From NCBI GenBank assembly GCA_965219015.1, contig CBDCNH010000005.1, forward strand, positions 558,001-622,000: DNA of 64,000 bases, given 5' to 3'. This DNA is from CBDCNH01 sp965219015 (GTDB lineage Bacteria; Pseudomonadota; Alphaproteobacteria; Rhodobacterales; Rhodobacteraceae). The translations under genes and the position numbers were made by a program. Position 1 is the first letter of the stretch. Each line of letters starts with the position of its first letter. The notes beneath the pieces are model-generated. The model had not been told where the DNA came from. It saw only the letters and a program-made list of their open reading frames with translations, and did no database searches. Positions 51,861-60,365 of the stretch are shown piece by piece.

Positions 51861-52382
51861 ATGTTCTTCGATGGCTGGGGCGACCTTCTGCGGCTCGCCG
51901 TCGTGGGCACCCTCTCCTACGCAGCGCTCGTCGCGATGCTCAGGACCACCGGCAAGCGCACGCTCGCCAAGATGAACGCTTTCGACCTCGTGGTCACGGT
52001 GGCGCTCGGCTCGACCTTCGCCTCGGCGCTCCTGACGAGCTCGGTATCGCTCGCCGAGGCGATCGGGGCGTTTGCGCTTCTTGGCGGTCTGCAATATGCC
52101 GTGGCCATGCTCTCCGTGCGCTCCGAACGGTTCCAGCGCTTCGTCAAGGCGCAGCCCACGCTCCTCTACCGCCGCGGCTTCCTAGAGCCCGCGATGCGGC
52201 GCGAGCGCGTGACACGCGAGGAGATCTTCGCCGCGATCCGCGCGAGCGGCGCCGTCGAGCTCGGATCGGTCGCGGCGGTGGTCCTTGAGACCGACGGGTC
52301 GTTCAGCGTGCTGACGGGTGCGGCACCCGACGGGCCCGCGACGCTCGCCCACGTCTCGGGCGCCCCGCCGGGCGCGTCTTGA
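51861..52382 (+). CDS. DUF421 (YetF-like) membrane protein
   Basis: Protein of 173 residues with an N-terminal membrane domain of three hydrophobic segments (LLRLAVVGTLSYAALVAML, FDLVVTVALGSTFASALL, IGAFALLGGLQYAVAMLS) and a C-terminal cytoplasmic domain (QPTLLYRRGFLEPAMRRERV, LGSVAAVVLETDGSFSVL) that together define the DUF421/YetF family. RTTGKRTLAKMNAFDLVV is the family hallmark. ATG 51861 follows AAGGGGCGGA. Function in the envelope is not known. Confidence 0.88.
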   Translation: MFFDGWGDLLRLAVVGTLSYAALVAMLRTTGKRTLAKMNAFDLVVTVALGSTFASALLTSSVSLAEAIGAFALLGGLQYAVAMLSVRSERFQRFVKAQPTLLYRRGFLEPAMRRERVTREEIFAAIRASGAVELGSVAAVVLETDGSFSVLTGAAPDGPATLAHVSGAPPGAS

Positions 52383-52407
52383 CCGCCCGCGCCGCCTCGG
52401 CCCTGCC

Positions 52408-53472
52408 GTGCTCCTGATCGCCCTCGGCGCGCTCTGGCTTGCGGCTGCGATCGTCGTCGCGGCGACGGTGCTGCCGCTGTCGCGGACGAACGCGTGGTGG
52501 GTGCGGGCCTGCGATTTCCCGCGGCCGCAGATCGCGCTCGGCGGCGCCCTGGTGTTCGTGCTGGCATTCGTGCTGCCGGGCCCCGCGCCGCTCGCGGTGC
52601 CCGCCCTGATGCTCTTCGCCTGCGGCTACCAGCTCTGGCGCATCGTGCCCTGGACGCCGCTTGCCGCGACGGACCTGCGGTTCGCGCCGTCGGGGCCGGA
52701 CGATGTCCAGATCCTGTCGGTCAACGTGCTGATGGAGAACGAGCGGACCGATCTCGTGCGCGACCTCATCGAGCGCGAGGATCCCGACATCCTGCTCCTG
52801 ATGGAGCCCGACGCGCGGTGGCACGCGGCGCTCGAACCGGTGCTGGCGCGCTATCCGACCGTGCTCGCCCGCCCGCTCGACAACCACTACGGGATGATCT
52901 TCGCGACCCGGTTCGACACGCGGAAGGCCGAGTTCGTCGATCTGGCGAAGGACGACGCACCCTCGGTCTTCGCCGAGCTCCTCGACCGCAAGAAGACGGT
53001 CTTCCGCTTCGTCGGCCTCCATCCGCGCCCCCCCACGCTCGGCTTCGACACCGACGACCGCGACGCGCAGATCCACGCCGCGGCGCGTTTCGCGCGCAAG
53101 GACGGCGTGCCCCTGATCGCGGCGGGCGACTTCAACGACGTCGCCTGGTCCGATACGTCGCGCAGCTTCAAGCATGTCGGCGAGTATCTCGATCCCCGCC
53201 GCGGGCGCGGCTTCTTCGCGAGCTTCGATGCGCGGCGCTGGTGGCTCCGGCTGCCGATCGACCAGATCTTCGTCACCGAGGAGGTGGCGGTCGTCGCGCT
53301 CGAGCGGCGGCCGAGGGTCGGGTCCGACCATTTCCCGATGGCCGCGACGGTGCGGATCGATCCCGACCTCGCCGCCCGCCTGAACGACCGGCCGACCGCG
53401 CTCTCCGAGGCCGAGCGGGCCATCGCCGCGCGCTCCGACGCCGAGACGGAGGAGCGGTTCCGCAAGATCTGA
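52408..53472 (+). CDS. Membrane-anchored endonuclease/exonuclease/phosphatase-family protein
   Basis: Protein of about 354 residues with two to three N-terminal hydrophobic segments (LLIALGALWLAAAIVVAATV, IALGGALVFVLAFVLPGPAP, PALMLFACGYQLW) and then a metal-dependent EEP domain: ILSVNVLMENERTDLV, DPDILLLMEPDARW, LIAAGDFNDVAWSDTSR, LPIDQIFVTEE and GSDHFPMAATV. These give the usual E, D/N, D and H active residues. The start is uncertain: GTG 52408 keeps the first helix; GTG 52318 would overlap the DUF421 gene. The substrate (nucleic acid, phospholipid or inositol phosphate) cannot be told. Confidence 0.82.
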   Translation: MLLIALGALWLAAAIVVAATVLPLSRTNAWWVRACDFPRPQIALGGALVFVLAFVLPGPAPLAVPALMLFACGYQLWRIVPWTPLAATDLRFAPSGPDDVQILSVNVLMENERTDLVRDLIEREDPDILLLMEPDARWHAALEPVLARYPTVLARPLDNHYGMIFATRFDTRKAEFVDLAKDDAPSVFAELLDRKKTVFRFVGLHPRPPTLGFDTDDRDAQIHAAARFARKDGVPLIAAGDFNDVAWSDTSRSFKHVGEYLDPRRGRGFFASFDARRWWLRLPIDQIFVTEEVAVVALERRPRVGSDHFPMAATVRIDPDLAARLNDRPTALSEAERAIAARSDAETEERFRKI

Positions 53473-53474
53473 GG

Positions 53475-54785
53475 TCAGCGCGCGATGTCCTCGTCGCGTA
53501 CGAACATGTTGGCCCAGGCGCGGTCGACGAGCTCGGGGGACATGCGGTTCGGGATGCCCTCGAAGGCGCAGATCGCGAGCATCTGGTCGACGAGATACCC
53601 CGGCTGGTAGTTCGCGTAGACGTTGCCGATGGCGGGGTACTTGACCTGCATCAGATGAAGGAGCGCCGCCTCGTCGAGCGGCATCCCGCGCTTCTTCGCG
53701 ACCATCGCGAAGATCTTCAGGAACGTCTCCTGGTCGGGCCCGTCGATCTTGATCTTGAAGAAGATCCGCCGGAGCGCCGCGCCGTCGAAGATGCGGTTGG
53801 GGTGGAAGTTCGTCGAGAAGATCACCAGCGTGTCGAAGGGCACGGTGAACTTCTCGCCCGACTGCAACGCCAGGATGTCGCGGTTCTCCTCCAGGGGCAC
53901 GATCCAGCGGTTGATGAGCGCCTGCGGGCTCTCGGCCTGGCGCCCGAGGTCGTCGACGATGAACACGCCGCCGGTGGCCTTCATCTGCAACGGCGCCTGG
54001 TAGGTCCGAGCCGTCGGATTGTACGTGAGGTCGAGCATCGAGAGGCTGAGCTCGCCCCCCGTGATGACCGAGGGCCGCTCGCAATGCACGTAGCGCGTGT
54101 CGAAGCGGTTCGCGCTGCGGCGGAGCACCGAGGGCAGCTCCGGCAGGTCGACCGCCCGCGCGTGCACGATCGGATCGTAGACGGTGATGACCTGGCCCGC
54201 GTAGGCGATGGCGCGCGGCACGTAGATCTTGTCGCCGAGCGCGTCGCGGATGCCGTTCGAGATCGACGACTTGCCGTTGCCGGGCGGCCCGTACATCAGG
54301 ATCGAGCGACCGGAGCTGACCGCGGGCCCGAGCTGGCCGAGGAGGCCCGGCGGCAGGATGAGATGGCCCATCGCACCGGTGAGCTGGCCGCGGGTGAGCG
54401 CGAGGTTGCGGATCGACTGGCGGCGGACCTGGCTCTCGTACTCCTCGAGCGGGACCGGGACCGCGCCGTAGTACTCGGACTGCGCCAGCGCGTCGAGCGC
54501 GCGCGCCCGGCCCGCGTCGGTGAGCCGGTAGCCCATCTCGGAGCCGGAACCGGCGTGGAGCGTGCCCGTGGCCTCGACGAGCCGCTGGGTCCGGGTGGCG
54601 TCGATGAGGTCTTGGGCCACCTGCACCGGCAGGCACAGGGCCTTGGCGAGGTCGCTCGCAAGCTCGTGGTTGCTGCGGAACATCGTCTTCAGGAGGAGGT
54701 CGCGCAGCATCACCAGGCTGATCCCGGTGTCGGCGAGGCTCTTCGGCGGCACCGGCGCGAGCACGCCCGAGACTTGCATGTTCAT
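53475..54785 (-). CDS. AAA-family ATPase at the end of the Tad locus
   Basis: Cytoplasmic ATPase of 436 residues. An N-terminal region (1-125) contains a winged-helix-like segment (DLLLKTMFRSNHELASDLAK, LTDAGRARALDALAQSEYYG). The AAA core follows with Walker A YGPPGNGKSS near 165-174, Walker B GGVFIVDDLGRQAE, and sensor-like LVIFSTNFHPNRIFDGAALR with RRIFFKIKIDGPD. It does not match the secretion ATPases TadA or PilB. Position 88 bases after the prepilin peptidase gene and on the same strand suggests a link with pilus production, but its role is unknown. Confidence 0.75.
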   Translation of the reverse strand: MNMQVSGVLAPVPPKSLADTGISLVMLRDLLLKTMFRSNHELASDLAKALCLPVQVAQDLIDATRTQRLVEATGTLHAGSGSEMGYRLTDAGRARALDALAQSEYYGAVPVPLEEYESQVRRQSIRNLALTRGQLTGAMGHLILPPGLLGQLGPAVSSGRSILMYGPPGNGKSSISNGIRDALGDKIYVPRAIAYAGQVITVYDPIVHARAVDLPELPSVLRRSANRFDTRYVHCERPSVITGGELSLSMLDLTYNPTARTYQAPLQMKATGGVFIVDDLGRQAESPQALINRWIVPLEENRDILALQSGEKFTVPFDTLVIFSTNFHPNRIFDGAALRRIFFKIKIDGPDQETFLKIFAMVAKKRGMPLDEAALLHLMQVKYPAIGNVYANYQPGYLVDQMLAICAFEGIPNRMSPELVDRAWANMFVRDEDIAR

Positions 54786-54873
54786 CGGCCGCGCCCTCCG
54801 AAGCGTCCCGTCCCGGCGGGCCCTCCCTTGATGCCTCGGGCGCGTGGCGAAACTGTGGCGGTGCCGCGTCGGA

Positions 54874-55368
54874 TCAGCGATGCGCGCCCCTCAACGCCAC
54901 GAGCGCGAGGTAGAAGACGAGGATGCCCCCGAGCGCCAGGCCCATCGGGAAGTCCGTGCGCTGCCACGACACCCAGTCGGACGTCGCGCGGCGGAAGACG
55001 GGGATCCGCTTCAGGCCGCGGTGGCTCGCGAAGGCGGCCAGGAGCACGGTCGCGGCGAGCGGCAGCACGAGGCCGAGGTCGGAGGCCGCGACGTAGGGCG
55101 CCATCGCGGCGGCGAACTTTGCGTCGCCGGCGCCCACGGCGCGCGCAAGGCTGAGCACGAACCCGATCACGAGCACGAGTACGAGCTGGCCGAGGTGCCA
55201 CGCGAAGGTCTCGAGCGGCAGGACGAACGGCGCGACGACGACGAAGCCGAGCGCCAGCGCCAGCACCGCCATGTTCGGGATCCGCATGTACCGCAGGTCG
55301 CTCCATGCCGCCCAGAGCGCCACGGGCAGCGCCGGCACGAGGAGTGCAAGCGCCGCCGCGGGGGTCAT
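54874..55368 (-). CDS. tadV: Prepilin peptidase (TadV/CpaA)
   Basis: Integral-membrane aspartic protease of 164 residues that cleaves the leader of Flp prepilin. The two catalytic aspartates are in AAWSDLRYMRIPN and VGAGDAKFAAAMAPY (GxGDxK motif). About five hydrophobic segments are seen. It lacks the N-methylation domain, as normal for the short TadV/CpaA group. ATG 55368 lies directly after the stop of the TPR lipoprotein gene. Confidence 0.9.
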   Translation of the reverse strand: MTPAAALALLVPALPVALWAAWSDLRYMRIPNMAVLALALGFVVVAPFVLPLETFAWHLGQLVLVLVIGFVLSLARAVGAGDAKFAAAMAPYVAASDLGLVLPLAATVLLAAFASHRGLKRIPVFRRATSDWVSWQRTDFPMGLALGGILVFYLALVALRGAHR

Positions 55369-56232
55369 TCAGCCCTGCGTGATGTTGGCGTCGAGCGCGC
55401 GGAGCGAGCGCACGGCGGCCTCGAAATACTGCGGATTGGTGTCGATCGCCTCCTGCAGGAGCCCCTTTCCGATCGCGACGTCGCCCTGCTTGATCGCCGA
55501 GAGCGCCATCGTGTAGAGGAGCTGCGCCCGCTCGGTCTGCGTCATCTCGACCACGGGGAGGTCGTACTTGCGCTCGGCCGCCCGCGCGATGGCGAGGTTG
55601 TTCTTGGCGGTGAAGAGGCCGGGATCGTAGGTCAGCGCCTCGGTGAAGAGCTTCTCCGCGCCCGGATAGTCGCCGCGCGTCAGCTTCGAGTAGCCCCAGT
55701 TGTTGAGCACGCCCGAGGGTTTGGTCGTCAGTCCCGCGGCGGTCTCGTAGTAGCTGTCGGCCTTTTGCCAGTTCTGCCGGCTGTCGGCGACCATCGCTTC
55801 GAGCCGGTAGCGTTCGTAGGTCTCGTAGGTTGGCGGCACCTCGGCCAGCACGGTCTCGGCCTTGCTCCATTCGTTGCCGCGAATGAGCGCGCTCGCGTAG
55901 TTCACGCGGTCCTCGCTGGTGGCCTCGGGGCCCGCCGCGACCTCGCGCCAGATCGCAGCCGCCGCCTCGGGCTTCTTCGCGCGCACCAGCGACACCGCGA
56001 GGCCGCGCTTGAGGTCGGTGCGCGCGGGCGCCTTGGCGGAGGCGTTCTGGAAGTAGGTGACCGCCTCGTTCGGGTCCGCGACCGTGAGCATGATGTCGTT
56101 GAGGTTGGCCGCGTCGATGACGCTGACGCTCTTGATCGCGCGGGCGGCCTCGGCGTCGGTGGTGCCGTGCCGGGTGCAGGCGGTCAGCGCCGCCATGCCA
56201 AGGAGGCACAGCGCGGGAAGGGGCTGGCGCAT
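55369..56232 (-). CDS. tadD: TPR lipoprotein of the Tad locus (TadD-like)
   Basis: Lipoprotein of 287 residues. The ATG at 56232 with AAGGA upstream gives signal MRQPLPALCLLGMAALTACT with lipobox LTAC. Repeated helical pairs follow (YFQNASAKAPARTDLKRGLA, YYETAAGLTTKPSGVLNNWG, EKLFTEALTYDPGLFTAKNN), typical TPRs. TadD proteins help assemble the outer-membrane pilus secretin. This copy is preceded by another TPR lipoprotein gene, and which is the true TadD counterpart is uncertain. Confidence 0.78.
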   Translation of the reverse strand: MRQPLPALCLLGMAALTACTRHGTTDAEAARAIKSVSVIDAANLNDIMLTVADPNEAVTYFQNASAKAPARTDLKRGLAVSLVRAKKPEAAAAIWREVAAGPEATSEDRVNYASALIRGNEWSKAETVLAEVPPTYETYERYRLEAMVADSRQNWQKADSYYETAAGLTTKPSGVLNNWGYSKLTRGDYPGAEKLFTEALTYDPGLFTAKNNLAIARAAERKYDLPVVEMTQTERAQLLYTMALSAIKQGDVAIGKGLLQEAIDTNPQYFEAAVRSLRALDANITQG

Positions 56233-56257
56233 TTCGCGTCCTTTTTTGTGCTCGGCC

Positions 56258-56869
56258 TCAAGGCTCCGCCGCGCCCGGGATGGCGCCGGTCGGGAGCAGC
56301 AGGTAGGCGCCGTTCCCGCGCCGGACGAGCCTGAAGGCCGCGGCATCCGTCGTAGGATACCGGGGTTCGGGGCTTTGCGCGATGGCCAGCGCGAGATTTT
56401 CGCGGATCACGTCCGAACGGCCACTATCGAGCGCGAAGGCCTGGCGGAAGACCGCGCGCGCCTCGCCGGTCTGGCCCTCCTCCATCAGCACGACGCCGAG
56501 GTTGTTGATCGCCGGCACGAAGGTCTCGTCGGCCTCGATGGCGCGGCGCAGGAGCCGCTCGGCCTGCCCGAGGCGCCCGAGCTTGAGGTTCGCCGAGCCG
56601 AGCGCGGACAGCACGTCGACCGTCGCCCCATCCTCGGCCGCGGCGCGGAGATAGGCGCGAAGCGCCAGCTCGTACTCGCCCGCCGCCATCAGCCGGTGCC
56701 CGACGAGGAGCCCGTCCACCGCCTGCGCGACCTCGGGCGTGCCCGGCGGCGGCGGCGGCCCGTTTCCAATGGGCCCGAGCCGCGTGGGCCCGAGCCGCAT
56801 GGGCCCGAGCGCCCGCGGCCCGCACCCCGCCAGCACCGCCAGAAGAAGGACGACATGGCGCCGCCCCAT
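56258..56869 (-). CDS. Second TPR lipoprotein of the Tad locus
   Basis: Predicted lipoprotein of about 203 residues if started at 56869 (MGRRHVVLLLAVLAGCG, lipobox LAGC). A proline/glycine linker built from the repeated peptide R-L-G-P (LGPMRLGPTRLGP) precedes four TPR-like helices pairs (YELALRAYLRAAAEDGATVD, NLKLGRLGQAERLLRRAIEA, INNLGVVLMEEGQTGEARAV). No good ribosome site was seen, and 56917 or 56959 are other possible starts. It is followed within 25 bases by the tadD-like gene. Confidence 0.72.
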   Translation of the reverse strand: MGRRHVVLLLAVLAGCGPRALGPMRLGPTRLGPIGNGPPPPPGTPEVAQAVDGLLVGHRLMAAGEYELALRAYLRAAAEDGATVDVLSALGSANLKLGRLGQAERLLRRAIEADETFVPAINNLGVVLMEEGQTGEARAVFRQAFALDSGRSDVIRENLALAIAQSPEPRYPTTDAAAFRLVRRGNGAYLLLPTGAIPGAAEP

Positions 56870-56977
56870 CGGCGGCCGGGTCGGGATGGGCTGGGCCGGG
56901 CGAACGGTGCGGAGCATGGCGCGACGTTGGCGGCATCCGTGCTGACCGGCAAGCGGCAAGAGGGCCGCGGCGCGGCG

Positions 56978-57958
56978 TCAGAAGTTCATCTTCGACACGA
57001 GCTGGCTGATGCCGTAGACCGACGGGCCGATCAGGATGATGAGGAGCGGCGGCAGCGTGAACATCATCGTCCCGAGCGTGAGCTTCGTCGGCAGGACGTT
57101 CGCCTTTTCCTCGGCGCGCATCACCCGCTTGTCGCGCATCTCGAACCCGTAGACCCTGAGCGCGTCGGCGATCGAGGTGCCGAAGGTCGCCGACTGGATC
57201 AGCACGGTCACGAACGACGCGACATCGGGCACGCCGGCGCGCTCGGACATGTCGCGCAGCACGCTGATCCGGTCCTTGCCCGCCTTCATCTCCTGGCTGA
57301 CGATCTCGTACTCCTCGGCGAGGGCCGGGTAGCCCGCGCGGATCTCCTTGGCGACCCGGATGATCGACTGGTCGAGCGACTGGCCCGCCTCGACGCAGAC
57401 GAGCATCATGTCGAGCGCGTCCGGGAAGCCGTTGATGATCTCCTGCTGGCGCGATTGCCGCCGCCGCTCGACCCAGTAGGTCGGCAGGTAGTAGCCCGCG
57501 CCCGCGGGAAGGATCACGGTGAGCGCCATCTGCAGCGGGCTCGGCTCGCCGCCCGCGCCGACGATGGCGAAGAGCACGCCGAGGACGAGCGCGCCGATCC
57601 CGAGCGCGAACTGCATGGCATGGAACGTGCGGACCGCGTTCTTCGAGCGGTAGCCCGCCTGCAGCATCTTCAGCCGCGCGCTCGTCATCGCCTCGGCGTC
57701 CTGCGGCTCGAGGAAGGAGGCGTAGCGCTCCAGCTTGTCGGTCTTGGCGCCGAGCCGCAGCCGTTCGGCCTGGGGCTCGGCGGCGGGCAGTGCAGCCCCC
57801 CGCCGCGCGGCCTCGTGGAACTTGTCCATCGGATCGCGGCGGCGCACGAGGAACGGGACCACGCCCACCGCCGCGAGCAGGACGCCCGCAAGGCCCAGGG
57901 CCGCGACAGGTCCGAGCGGGCCGATGACGCCGACGAGGAAGGTGTTGATCTGGCTCAT
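56978..57958 (-). CDS. tadC: Tad inner-membrane platform protein TadC
   Basis: Protein of 326 residues with the type II secretion F domain, half of the inner-membrane platform for Flp pilus assembly. Hydrophobic segments are near the N-terminus (GLAGVLLAAVGVVPFLV), middle (MQFALGIGALVLGVLFAIVG) and C-terminus (LPPLLIILIGPSVYGISQLV). The cytoplasmic conserved part has GFPDALDMMLVCVEAGQSL and FGTSIADALRVYGFEMRDKR. Start follows GAGGAACGCAC; tadB lies 9 bases upstream. Confidence 0.92.
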   Translation of the reverse strand: MSQINTFLVGVIGPLGPVAALGLAGVLLAAVGVVPFLVRRRDPMDKFHEAARRGAALPAAEPQAERLRLGAKTDKLERYASFLEPQDAEAMTSARLKMLQAGYRSKNAVRTFHAMQFALGIGALVLGVLFAIVGAGGEPSPLQMALTVILPAGAGYYLPTYWVERRRQSRQQEIINGFPDALDMMLVCVEAGQSLDQSIIRVAKEIRAGYPALAEEYEIVSQEMKAGKDRISVLRDMSERAGVPDVASFVTVLIQSATFGTSIADALRVYGFEMRDKRVMRAEEKANVLPTKLTLGTMMFTLPPLLIILIGPSVYGISQLVSKMNF

Positions 57959-57967
57959 GTGCGTTCC

Positions 57968-58936
57968 TCAGACCTTGATGTTGACCATGATCCGCATGAA
58001 GATCACGTTGAGTCCGAGGAACGCGAACACCACGAGCGCGGCCGGGATGAAGACCGAGGTCGTCTTGACCTCGTCGTAGTAGTCGGGCTTCAGCACCGTC
58101 ACCATGATCAGCGCCACGATCGGGAAGGCCGACAGGAACATCCCCGACCACTTCGCCTCCGCGGTGATCGCCTTGACGCGGCGGAAGAGCTTGAAGCGCG
58201 AGCGGATCACCTTGGCGAGCCCTTCGAGGATCTCCGCGAGGTTGCCGCCCGACTGCGCCTGGATCGTCACCGCGACCGCGAGGAACCGCATGTCCTGCAT
58301 GTCGACGCGCTCGGCCAGCGCCTTCAGCGAGGTGGAGATGTCGCCGCCGTAGGCCGCCTCGTCGGCGATGATGCCGAACTCGGTGCCGAGCGGGTCCGGC
58401 ACCTCCTTCGCGACGATGCCGATCGCGGACGAGAACGGATGCCCGACCCGGAGCGAGCGGACCATCAGCTCGACCGCGTCGGGAAGCTGCTCCTCGATCA
58501 GCGCAAGCCGCTTCTTGGCCTTCTTGTTCACCCACATGTAGACCGCACCGATCCCCATCGCGACCGCGAGCGCGATGCGGGCCGGGAGTGCCGCGCTCGT
58601 GCCGAGGGAGAGCCCGACGAAGCTCACGCCCGCGAGGAGCACCATCACGAGCACGAGCTGGCGCGGCGTGAAGGCGATGTTGGCCTTCTGCGCCTTGGTG
58701 GCGAGGATCGAGTAGAGCGGGATCGAGCGCGCGCGGACGTGCTGGCTCATTTCCTTGCGGAGTTGTTCCAGCACCGCTTCGCGCGGGCCGCCGCGCTCGA
58801 GGAGGTCGAGCCGGCGGTTGACGCGGCTGTTGAGGCTGATCGACTTGCCGAACATCGTGAGATAGATGCCCTCGACGAGCGCCAGCACGCCGACGAAGAT
58901 CAGGATGTAGATGACGGGTGCGATACCGAGGCTCAT
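57968..58936 (-). CDS. tadB: Tad inner-membrane platform protein TadB
   Basis: Protein of 322 residues, paralogue and partner of TadC. N-terminal hydrophobic helix VIYILIFVGVLALVEGIYL, a middle pair (LVLVMVLLAGVSFVGLSLG, ALAVAMGIGAVYMWV) and a C-terminal segment are seen. The type II secretion F core shows LPDAVELMVRSLRVGHPFSS and SGGNLAEILEGLAKVIRSRF. It lies 3 bases after tadA and 9 bases before tadC, so all are co-transcribed. Confidence 0.92.
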   Translation of the reverse strand: MSLGIAPVIYILIFVGVLALVEGIYLTMFGKSISLNSRVNRRLDLLERGGPREAVLEQLRKEMSQHVRARSIPLYSILATKAQKANIAFTPRQLVLVMVLLAGVSFVGLSLGTSAALPARIALAVAMGIGAVYMWVNKKAKKRLALIEEQLPDAVELMVRSLRVGHPFSSAIGIVAKEVPDPLGTEFGIIADEAAYGGDISTSLKALAERVDMQDMRFLAVAVTIQAQSGGNLAEILEGLAKVIRSRFKLFRRVKAITAEAKWSGMFLSAFPIVALIMVTVLKPDYYDEVKTTSVFIPAALVVFAFLGLNVIFMRIMVNIKV

Positions 58937-58939
58937 CGC

Positions 58940-60355
58940 TCAGACTCCCAGCGGTTCGTAGATCGCGGCGGGCAGGTCGTAGCCCCAGGCCCGGAAGCGC
59001 TCGGAGTAGTGCGAGCGCACGCCAGTCGCGTTGAAGCGGCCGATGATCGTGCCGTCGGAGGCCATGCCCTGGCGCTCGTAGCGGAAGACTTCCTGCATCG
59101 AGATGATCTCGCCCTCCATGCCGGTGATCTCGGTGATCGAGACCATGCGGCGCGAGCCGTCCTGCAGCCGGCTCGCCTGCACGATCAGGTTCACCGCCGC
59201 CGCGATCTGCGCGCGCACGGCCTTGAGCGGCATCTCGATTCCAGCCATCGCGACCATGTTTTCCAGGCGGGACACGCCGTCGCGCGCGGAGTTGGCGTGG
59301 ATCGTCGTCATCGAGCCGTCGTGGCCGGTGTTCATCGCCTGCAGCATGTCGATGACCTCCTCGCCGCGGGTCTCGCCGACGATGATGCGGTCGGGGCGCA
59401 TCCGGAGCGCGTTCCTGAGGCAATCGCGCTGCGTGACCGCGCCCTTGCCCTCGACGTTGGCGGGGCGGCTCTCCATCCGGCCGACATGGACCTGCTGGAG
59501 CTGGAGTTCCGCCGTGTCCTCGATCGTGAGGATGCGCTCGTCGCCCGCGATGAACGACGACAGCGCGTTGAGCGTCGTCGTCTTGCCGGAGCCGGTGCCG
59601 CCCGACACGATGATGTTGAGCCGCGTCGCGACCGCCGCCTGCAGGTAGGCCGCCATCTCCTCGGTGAAGGCGCCGAAGCGCACGAGGTCGGGGATGCCGA
59701 GCTTCTCCTTCTTGAACTTGCGGATCGAGACGAGGCTGCCGTCGACGGCGATCGGCGGCACCATCGCGTTGAACCGCGAGCCGTCCGAGAGCCGCGCGTC
59801 GACGTAGGGGTTGCTCTCGTCGACGCGGCGGCCGACGGCGGAGACGATCTTGTCGATGATCCGGAGGAGGTGCTTCTCGTTCTTGAAGCTGATGTCGGTC
59901 AGCTCGAGCTTGCCGTTCCGCTCGACGAAGATGCGCTGCGGGCCGTTCACCAGGATGTCGTTGACGCTCTCGTCCTTGAGGAGCGGCTCGAGCGGCCCGA
60001 GGCCCATCACCTCGTCGTAGAGCTCCTGGTAGAGCGCGATGCGGTCGTCCTTGTTGAGGACGATCGCCATCTCCTCGAGCGCCTCCGACGAGATCGCCAC
60101 GATCTCCGAACGGAGATCGGCCTCGGTCGCGGTCTCGAGCGCGCCGAGGTTCAGCGTGTCGAGAAGCCGCTTGTGGAGTTCGACCTTGATGTCGCCGAGG
60201 CGCTCCTTTCGCTTCTTCTCCTTGTCGACGGGCGCCGCCTGGACGGCGGGCCGCGGCGTCGGGACCGGCTTCGGCGCGACCTTGGGACGCGCCTCGACGG
60301 GGGTGGCGGCAAGCGACGTGCCGGGATCGCCGGGCTTCTTGTAGCGCGCGAACAT
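58940..60355 (-). CDS. tadA: Tad pilus assembly ATPase TadA (CpaF)
   Basis: Secretion ATPase of 471 residues that powers Flp pilus extension and retraction. Walker A is VSGGTGSGKTTTLNAL near residues 250-265. The Asp box and His box are in RILTIEDTAELQLQQVHVGR and GHDGSMTTIHANSARDGVSR, and RPDRIIVGETRGEEVIDML is Walker B. The N-terminal 75 residues are a low-complexity linker with basic run DKEKKRKERLGD. ATG 60355 follows GAGGGGG; tadZ ends 10 bases upstream. Confidence 0.95.
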   Translation of the reverse strand: MFARYKKPGDPGTSLAATPVEARPKVAPKPVPTPRPAVQAAPVDKEKKRKERLGDIKVELHKRLLDTLNLGALETATEADLRSEIVAISSEALEEMAIVLNKDDRIALYQELYDEVMGLGPLEPLLKDESVNDILVNGPQRIFVERNGKLELTDISFKNEKHLLRIIDKIVSAVGRRVDESNPYVDARLSDGSRFNAMVPPIAVDGSLVSIRKFKKEKLGIPDLVRFGAFTEEMAAYLQAAVATRLNIIVSGGTGSGKTTTLNALSSFIAGDERILTIEDTAELQLQQVHVGRMESRPANVEGKGAVTQRDCLRNALRMRPDRIIVGETRGEEVIDMLQAMNTGHDGSMTTIHANSARDGVSRLENMVAMAGIEMPLKAVRAQIAAAVNLIVQASRLQDGSRRMVSITEITGMEGEIISMQEVFRYERQGMASDGTIIGRFNATGVRSHYSERFRAWGYDLPAAIYEPLGV

Positions 60356-60365
60356 GACTGCCCCC

